Part shown: piece by piece, positions 59,341 to 64,000 of the stretch
Position numbering within the stretch: position 1 is the first letter of the stretch
Layout: every line of letters begins with the position of its first letter
NCBI RefSeq assembly: GCF_900111015.1
Contig: NZ_FOFS01000010.1
Coordinates: 1-64,000 of the forward strand
Reading direction: 5' to 3'
DNA length: 64,000 nucleotides
Source of the DNA: Solimonas aquatica
Lineage (GTDB): Bacteria > Pseudomonadota > Gammaproteobacteria > Nevskiales > Nevskiaceae
The notes under the pieces: generated by a model
What the model was told of the DNA's origin: nothing
Seen by the model: the letters and a program-made list of their open reading frames with translations, nothing else
Database searches by the model: none
Made by a program: the position numbers and the translations under genes

Positions 59341-59922
59341 TCAAACTTCGGAGGACTCGCGCATCATCGGCCAAGCCGCGCGCAGATAGATCACCATGCT
59401 CCAGATGGTGAGCGCGGCGGCGACGAACAACAGCCAGTAGCCGAGGTCGTACCAGGGCACGCCGAAGGTGGGGATCTGCCAGATCATCATGCCGATGGCG
59501 GTCATCTGGAAGGCGGTCTTCCACTTGCCCACCCAGCTCACCGCGACACTGGTGCGTGCGCCGAGTTCGGCCATCCATTCACGCAGCGCCGAGATGGTGA
59601 TCTCGCGGCCGATGATCACCGACACCAGCACGCCGAGCAGACTGGTCGGCGTGTCGGTGAGGAAGGCATCGCGCAGCAGCATCACCAGACATACCGCCAC
59701 CAGCAGCTTGTCGGCCACCGGATCGAGAAAGGCGCCGAACTTGGTGGTCTGCTTCCAGCGTCGCGCCAGATAGCCGTCCAGCCAGTCGGTGATGCAGGCG
59801 GCGGCGTAGAGGATGGTGGCGGCCTGACGCGCATAAGGCCAGTCCACGTAAAACAGCGCCAGCACCACCGGGATGACGGCGACGCGGCCGAAGGTCAGCA
59901 GCAGCGGAAGATTCAGGCGCAA
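59341..59922 (-). CDS. pgsA: Phosphatidylglycerophosphate synthase
   Basis: Inner-membrane enzyme joining CDP-diacylglycerol and glycerol-3-phosphate, the committed step to phosphatidylglycerol and cardiolipin. The 193-aa protein shows the full CDP-alcohol phosphotransferase signature at Asp46, Asp49-Gly50, Ala53-Arg54, Gly63, Asp67 and Asp71. About five hydrophobic segments. It is 78 bp after uvrC and upstream of tRNA-Gly. Confidence 0.95.
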   Translation of the reverse strand: MRLNLPLLLTFGRVAVIPVVLALFYVDWPYARQAATILYAAACITDWLDGYLARRWKQTTKFGAFLDPVADKLLVAVCLVMLLRDAFLTDTPTSLLGVLVSVIIGREITISALREWMAELGARTSVAVSWVGKWKTAFQMTAIGMMIWQIPTFGVPWYDLGYWLLFVAAALTIWSMVIYLRAAWPMMRESSEV

Positions 59923-60000
59923 GGCTTCGAATGCATATCGGTTCGGCGTGTGGGTGCATGGTAGCCGCTTTTGATGACGGCAGCCGTATCGGTGAAGCCT

Positions 60001-61836
60001 TCAGTGGAAATGCGCGTAAATGCGTTCCGCCAGGGTGCGCGACACGCCTTCGACGCGGGCCAGGTCGTCGATGTTGGCGCGCTTGATCTGGGTGAGTCCG
60101 CCGAAGGTCTTGAGCAGGGCGCGACGCCGTGCCGGCCCCAGGCCTTCGATCAATTCCAGACCCGAGCTGACCCGCGCCTTGTCGCGGCGGCCGCGATGGC
60201 CGGTGATGGCGAAGCGATGCGCCTCGTCGCGGATGCGCTGGATCAGATGCAGGGCCGGCGAATCCGCGGGCAGACGCAGGGCCTGTTCGCGCTCGGGCAG
60301 AATCAGTTCTTCCAGACCGGGCCGCCGCGTCGGCCCCTTGGCGATGGCCACCACGCGCAGGCCTTCCAGCTCCAGCTCGTCCAGGGCCGCCAGTGCGGCA
60401 TTGAGCTGGCCGGCGCCACCGTCGATGAACAGCACATCGGGACGACCGATCTCGCCGCTCTTGACCCGCGCAAAGCGCCGCTTCACCGCCTGATGGATCG
60501 CCGCGTAGTCATCGCCCGGGGTGATCTCCTCGCCGCCCTTGGCGCCGGAAAGCTCGATGTTGAACTTGCGGTACGCGCTCTTCAGCGGCCCTTGCTCGTT
60601 GAACACCACGCAGGAGGCCACCGGCTTTTCGCCTTGCGTGTGGGAGATATCAAAGCATTCCAGGCGCCGGGGCGGCGCCTCCAGATCCAGCGCTTCCTGC
60701 AGCTCCAGCAGCCGGCTGTCCATGCTCGCCGCCTCCTGCAGATGCGCCGACAGTGCCTGCGCGGCGGTGGCGACGGCCATGTCCAGCAGACGGCGCTTGA
60801 GGCCGCGCTGCGGCAGGCTGATGACGACCCGGCGTCCGGCGTGCTGGCTCAGGGCCTCCTCCAGCATTGCGGTCTGTTCCGGCGGGTGACTGACCAGGAT
60901 TTCCGGCGGCGGCGGCTGTTCCAGATAGTGCTGGCTGATGAAGCTCTCCAGCAGCTCCTCGGGCTCGGTGCCGGTCTGGTGCTTGGGGAAATGGCTGCGA
61001 TGGCCCAGGTTGGCGCCGCCGCGCACGCTCATCACCAGCACGCAGCTGCTGGAGGCATGCGGCGCCACCACCAGCACGTCGAGGTCCTCGGCGCCGCCGG
61101 CCATGGCGCGGCTCTCGCGCACGCGGTTGAGCGCGGCGATCTGGTCGCGCACCCGCGCCGCGCGCTCGAAGTCCAGGGCTTCGGCGGCGGTCTCCATTTC
61201 ACGGCGCAGCTCATCGCCCAGGGCATCGGCCTTGCCTTCCAGCAGGCGCGCGGCCTTGTCGAGCTCACGGGCGTAATCGGCCTCGCTGATCAGGTCCACG
61301 CAAGGCGCGCTGCAGCGCTTGATCTGGTGCTGCAGACAGGGCCGCGTGCGATGCGCGAAGAAATTGTCACGACAGGGCCGCAGCAGGAACAGCTTCTGCA
61401 GCGTGGTCAGGGTCTCGCGCACCGCCGAAGCGGAAGGAAACGGCCCGAAGTAGCGATCCGCGCCGCTGCGTGCGCCGCGGTAGAAGGCGATGCGCGGATA
61501 ACGATGCGTGGTGAAACGCAGATACGGATAGCTCTTGTCGTCGCGGTACATGACGTTGTACCGCGGCCGATACTCCTTGATGAGATTGGCCTCCAGCAGC
61601 AGGGCCTCATCTTCGGTGCGCGTGATGGTGACTTCGATGCGCCGGATCTGCGCGACCATCGCCTCGATGCGCGGATTGCCGCTGGCGCGCAGGAAATAAC
61701 TGCCGACGCGCTTCTTGAGATTGCCTGCCTTGCCGACGTACAGCAGCTCGTCGGCTGCGCCATACATGCGATACACGCCGGGCTGCGTGCCCAGCTGCTG
61801 CAGAAAACTGCGGTGATCGAAATTCTCGCCGGACAT
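60001..61836 (-). CDS. uvrC: UvrABC excinuclease subunit C
   Basis: Makes both incisions in nucleotide excision repair. The 611-aa protein has the GIY-YIG nuclease (GVYRMYGAADELLYVGKAG as GVY-YVG), a UVR motif (LRREMETAAEALDFERAARVRD, UvrB contact, core MEXAAEXLDFERAA), an RNase-H-like 3' to 5' domain (FDISHTQGEKPVASCVVF) and C-terminal helix-hairpin-helix repeats (IEGLGPARRRALLKTFGG). It lies 14 bp after uvrY as in E. coli. Confidence 0.96.
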   Translation of the reverse strand: MSGENFDHRSFLQQLGTQPGVYRMYGAADELLYVGKAGNLKKRVGSYFLRASGNPRIEAMVAQIRRIEVTITRTEDEALLLEANLIKEYRPRYNVMYRDDKSYPYLRFTTHRYPRIAFYRGARSGADRYFGPFPSASAVRETLTTLQKLFLLRPCRDNFFAHRTRPCLQHQIKRCSAPCVDLISEADYARELDKAARLLEGKADALGDELRREMETAAEALDFERAARVRDQIAALNRVRESRAMAGGAEDLDVLVVAPHASSSCVLVMSVRGGANLGHRSHFPKHQTGTEPEELLESFISQHYLEQPPPPEILVSHPPEQTAMLEEALSQHAGRRVVISLPQRGLKRRLLDMAVATAAQALSAHLQEAASMDSRLLELQEALDLEAPPRRLECFDISHTQGEKPVASCVVFNEQGPLKSAYRKFNIELSGAKGGEEITPGDDYAAIHQAVKRRFARVKSGEIGRPDVLFIDGGAGQLNAALAALDELELEGLRVVAIAKGPTRRPGLEELILPEREQALRLPADSPALHLIQRIRDEAHRFAITGHRGRRDKARVSSGLELIEGLGPARRRALLKTFGGLTQIKRANIDDLARVEGVSRTLAERIYAHFH

Positions 61837-61850
61837 CCGCGAGACGGATA

Positions 61851-62501
61851 TCAGTTATCCGCCTTGTCCTCCAGCAGACCGTAGCGCATGGCCATGCGCG
61901 TCAGCTCCACATCGTTGGAGACGTTGAGCTTCTCGAACAGACGGTAGCGATAGGTGCTGACGGTCTTGGGCGACAGATGCAGGCGGTCGGAGATGTCCTG
62001 CGTGGAATAGCCCTTGGTGACCATCAGCATCACCTGCGTCTCGCGCTGCGAGAGCTGGTCGAAGGGCGAGGCGCCGCCCGGTCCCTTGACCAGGCTGGCG
62101 GCGAGATTGCCGGCGACATCGGCCGCCACGTAGTGACCGCCGCCCTGCACGCGACGGATCGCCGCCACCACTTCATCGGCCGCCGAATCCTTGCTGATGT
62201 AACCCGCCGCGCCGGCGGCGAGCATGCGGCTGGGATAGGGTTCTTCCAGATGCATGGAAACCACGATCACCTTGATCGCGGGATTGCGCTGGATCATGCG
62301 GCGCGTGGCTTCCAGGCCGCCGATGCCGGGCATGTTGATGTCCATCAGCACCACGTCCGGCGTCTGCGTGCGCACCAGATCCAGCGCTTCCTCGCCGCTG
62401 CTGGCCTCGGCGATCACTTCCATGTCGCTGGCCTCCTGCAGCACGCGACGCAGGCCGGCGCGAACCAGGCGGTGATCATCCACGAGCATGATGCGAATCA
62501 T
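61851..62501 (-). CDS. uvrY: Response regulator UvrY/GacA
   Basis: NarL/FixJ-type regulator. The receiver has Asp8-Asp9 and phospho-acceptor Asp54 (VLMDINMPG); the C-terminal LuxR-type HTH is LSQRETQVMLMVTKGYSTQDISDRL. The 216-aa length and the uvrC linkage identify the BarA/UvrY (GacS/GacA) partner that activates CsrB/RsmZ-type small RNAs. Confidence 0.95.
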   Translation of the reverse strand: MIRIMLVDDHRLVRAGLRRVLQEASDMEVIAEASSGEEALDLVRTQTPDVVLMDINMPGIGGLEATRRMIQRNPAIKVIVVSMHLEEPYPSRMLAAGAAGYISKDSAADEVVAAIRRVQGGGHYVAADVAGNLAASLVKGPGGASPFDQLSQRETQVMLMVTKGYSTQDISDRLHLSPKTVSTYRYRLFEKLNVSNDVELTRMAMRYGLLEDKADN

Positions 62502-62547
62502 TTCTTGTCCTTATCGAAATCTTTTTGTCCGTGAGTCCGGTTCTGGC

Positions 62548-63312
62548 TCAACGCACCGGCAGATACAGGCGCATCACGCCGTCCGGGCCCAGCTCGCTCC
62601 AGTCCGCGCCATTATGCTGCAGACCCGCCACATTCTTGTATGCCTGCAGCAGGGCCAGCGCCGCGCCCTCGCCCTCGTCGCGCGCCAGACCGATACGCAG
62701 CGCGTAGCCCTGATAGCCGGCGCTGTTGTCAGCCGGCGCCTGCACCAGCGCGACGCGCTCGCCGAATTCGTTTTTCGGCAGTCCCGCGACAAAGGTCTGC
62801 AGGGCTTTCAGGCCCTTCTCGTAATCCGGACCCACCCAGTCTTCCAGCTTCAGGCCGAAGTAGCGACCGAGCAGATTGCCATGGAACTGCGACTCGTAAA
62901 TCCAGGTGACGCGGGTATGCGCGCCTTCGGCGGCGAGCTGCAGCGTGGAATAGTTTTCGCTGTCGAAACCGGAGAACACCAGGCGCATGCGCACCTTCTC
63001 GTTGATGGCGTCCTCGACGATCTCCTGACTGCCGCTGCCGACGTTCTTCTGCGCGCTGTGCCAGGACAGTCTGGCGCCCACGCCCATCGGCGGACCTTCG
63101 TACTGGTACTCGGTCTTGGGGTCCAGGCCCGCCCAGGGCGACCAGCGGTTGAACTGACGGAAGCCATCGAGCACCGCATAGACGGTGGCCGGCGGCGCCT
63201 CGACCACGATGCTGCGCTCCAGGCGGCGGCTGTCCGGCAGCAGCAGCCCGACCGCCAGCAGCAGCACCGCAACAGCGAGAAACACCAGCAGCAGAATCTT
63301 CAGCGCTCTCAC
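62548..63312 (-). CDS. SRPBCC-family membrane-anchored protein
   Basis: A 254-aa protein with one N-terminal membrane helix (about 5-26) and a START/Bet v1-like (polyketide cyclase) domain (about 33-175; FNRWSPWAGLDPKTEYQYEG). The last 75 residues (LGPDGVMRLYLPVR) resemble a GyrI-like effector-binding fold. Ligand and role unknown. It precedes uvrY by 46 bp on the same strand. Confidence 0.78.
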   Translation of the reverse strand: MRALKILLLVFLAVAVLLLAVGLLLPDSRRLERSIVVEAPPATVYAVLDGFRQFNRWSPWAGLDPKTEYQYEGPPMGVGARLSWHSAQKNVGSGSQEIVEDAINEKVRMRLVFSGFDSENYSTLQLAAEGAHTRVTWIYESQFHGNLLGRYFGLKLEDWVGPDYEKGLKALQTFVAGLPKNEFGERVALVQAPADNSAGYQGYALRIGLARDEGEGAALALLQAYKNVAGLQHNGADWSELGPDGVMRLYLPVR

Positions 63313-63396
63313 CGCTTCCTCCGTGTTTTTTTCCTGATCCGCGATGCTACACCGCAGGCGCGGCCCTGTGCGGACTGTACGGCCCGAGGCAAAGAA

Positions 63397-63421
63397 AAAG
63401 GGCCGCGAAGCGGCCCTTTTT
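63397..63421 (-). terminator. aceA terminator
   Basis: A 10-bp stem AAAGGGCCGC/GCGGCCCTTT (63397-63406, 63410-63419) with a 3-nt loop lies 20 bp after the aceA stop. On the minus strand it is followed by TTCTTT. Confidence 0.88.
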
Positions 63422-63440
63422 CACAGCATCACAGCAGTTC

Positions 63441-64000
63441 TTAGTGGAACTGCTCTTCTTCCGTCGAGCCGGTGAGGGCCTTGACCGAGGAGCTGCCACC
63501 CTGAATCACGGTGGTGACGTCGTCGAAGTAACCGGCGCCCACTTCCTGCTGGTGGCTGACGAAGGTGTAGCCCTTCTCGCGCGCCGCGAATTCCGGCTCC
63601 TGCACCTGGTTGACGTAGTGCTTCATGCCTTCGCCGCGCGCATAGGCATGCGCGAACTGGAAGGTGTTGTACCAGTTGATGTGGATGCCGGCCAGAGTGA
63701 TGAACTGGTACTTGTAGCCCAGCGCCGAGAGATCGTCCTGGAACTTGGCGATCTGCGCGTCGTTGAGGTTCTTCTTCCAGTTGAAGGACGGCGAGCAGTT
63801 GTACGAGAGCAGCTTGCCCGGGCAGGCCTTGAGCACGGCCTGCGCGAACTCGCGGGCGAAGCCGATGTCCGGCACGCCGGTCTCGCACCACACCAGATCG
63901 GCGTAGGGCGCGTAGGCGACGCCGCGGCTGATGGCCTGCTCCAGACCGTTCTTGACGCGGTAGAAGCCTTCCTGGGTGCGCTCACCGGTGAGGAAGGGCT
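63441..64000 (-). CDS. aceA: Isocitrate lyase, C-terminal part (cut by window edge)
   Basis: Glyoxylate-shunt enzyme splitting isocitrate into glyoxylate and succinate. The visible 186 codons include [26 protein letters not shown] and [29 protein letters not shown], here recognised by the [10 protein letters not shown] and HINWYNTF cores. The 5' part with the KKCGH active site is beyond position 64000. The frame stays open to the edge. An internal ATG at 63893 is not the start. Confidence 0.93.
   Translation of the reverse strand, partial: PFLTGERTQEGFYRVKNGLEQAISRGVAYAPYADLVWCETGVPDIGFAREFAQAVLKACPGKLLSYNCSPSFNWKKNLNDAQIAKFQDDLSALGYKYQFITLAGIHINWYNTFQFAHAYARGEGMKHYVNQVQEPEFAAREKGYTFVSHQQEVGAGYFDDVTTVIQGGSSSVKALTGSTEEEQFH

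Overview
The window is a GC-rich chromosomal segment of a gammaproteobacterium. The supporting evidence is an rrn operon with Ile and Ala tRNAs in its 16S-23S spacer, the gene order uvrY-uvrC-pgsA-tRNA-Gly(GCC)-tRNA-Cys(GCA)-...-tRNA-Leu(UAA) known from Escherichia coli, and Hda, PqiABC, PhoBR and AhpCF homologues. The composition and the two-cysteine DksA would suit a Nevskiales/Xanthomonadales-like lineage, but that placement is inference. Most genes are dense and coupled by 4-nt ATGA overlaps; the many long opposite-strand ORFs are GC-driven shadows.

Layout. 1-5.5 kb: a complete rrn operon on the minus strand, with boxA elements, promoter and terminator. 5.6-10.1 kb: phoR and phoB with a Pho-box promoter, then ahpF and ahpC. 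10.3-12.5 kb: trxB, a glutathione-S-transferase-like gene and an NlpC/P60 lipoprotein.

12.5-34.9 kb is the highlight: a purine import and degradation supercluster made of two divergent operons around a 513-bp control region. The minus-strand operon (13 genes, 16 kb) encodes HIU hydrolase, xanthine dehydrogenase A/B with XdhC, a nucleoside-type ABC ATPase and two permeases, membrane cytochrome-c urate oxidase, guanine deaminase, a GntR regulator, PuuE allantoinase, a UraD-AllC fusion and an M20 hydrolase. The plus-strand operon encodes a Tsx-like outer-membrane channel, a BMP-type periplasmic binding protein, an adenine deaminase, a VOC protein, an isopenicillin-N-synthase-like dioxygenase and an 8-oxoguanine deaminase. 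The control region carries two divergent sigma-54 promoter matches (TGGCAT-N5-TTGC in both) and several TATGCAA-type palindromes. The reading is a nitrogen-scavenging system that takes purines from outside the cell to ureido compounds and ammonia, with two or three enzymes of unknown step.

34.9-46.3 kb: a PAP2 phosphatase, the pqi operon with PqiA split in two, a 287-bp MITE-like element with perfect 19-bp terminal repeats, a TlpA/truncated-globin pair, an iron-sulfur type CysH, a BON protein, transaldolase, an ABC exporter and a NUDIX-metallo-beta-lactamase fusion. 46.3-55.7 kb: a DUF3108 protein, purN, purM, a DUF2066 protein, an AI-2E family protein, hda, a DUF2069 protein, wrbA, an ICMT-like methyltransferase, proS and a dksA with a long basic extension. 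55.7-64 kb: tRNA-Leu, a large cyclase-ATPase-TPR regulator sitting inside the old tRNA cluster, tRNA-Cys, tRNA-Gly, pgsA, uvrC, uvrY, an SRPBCC protein and the 3' part of aceA, cut by the window edge.
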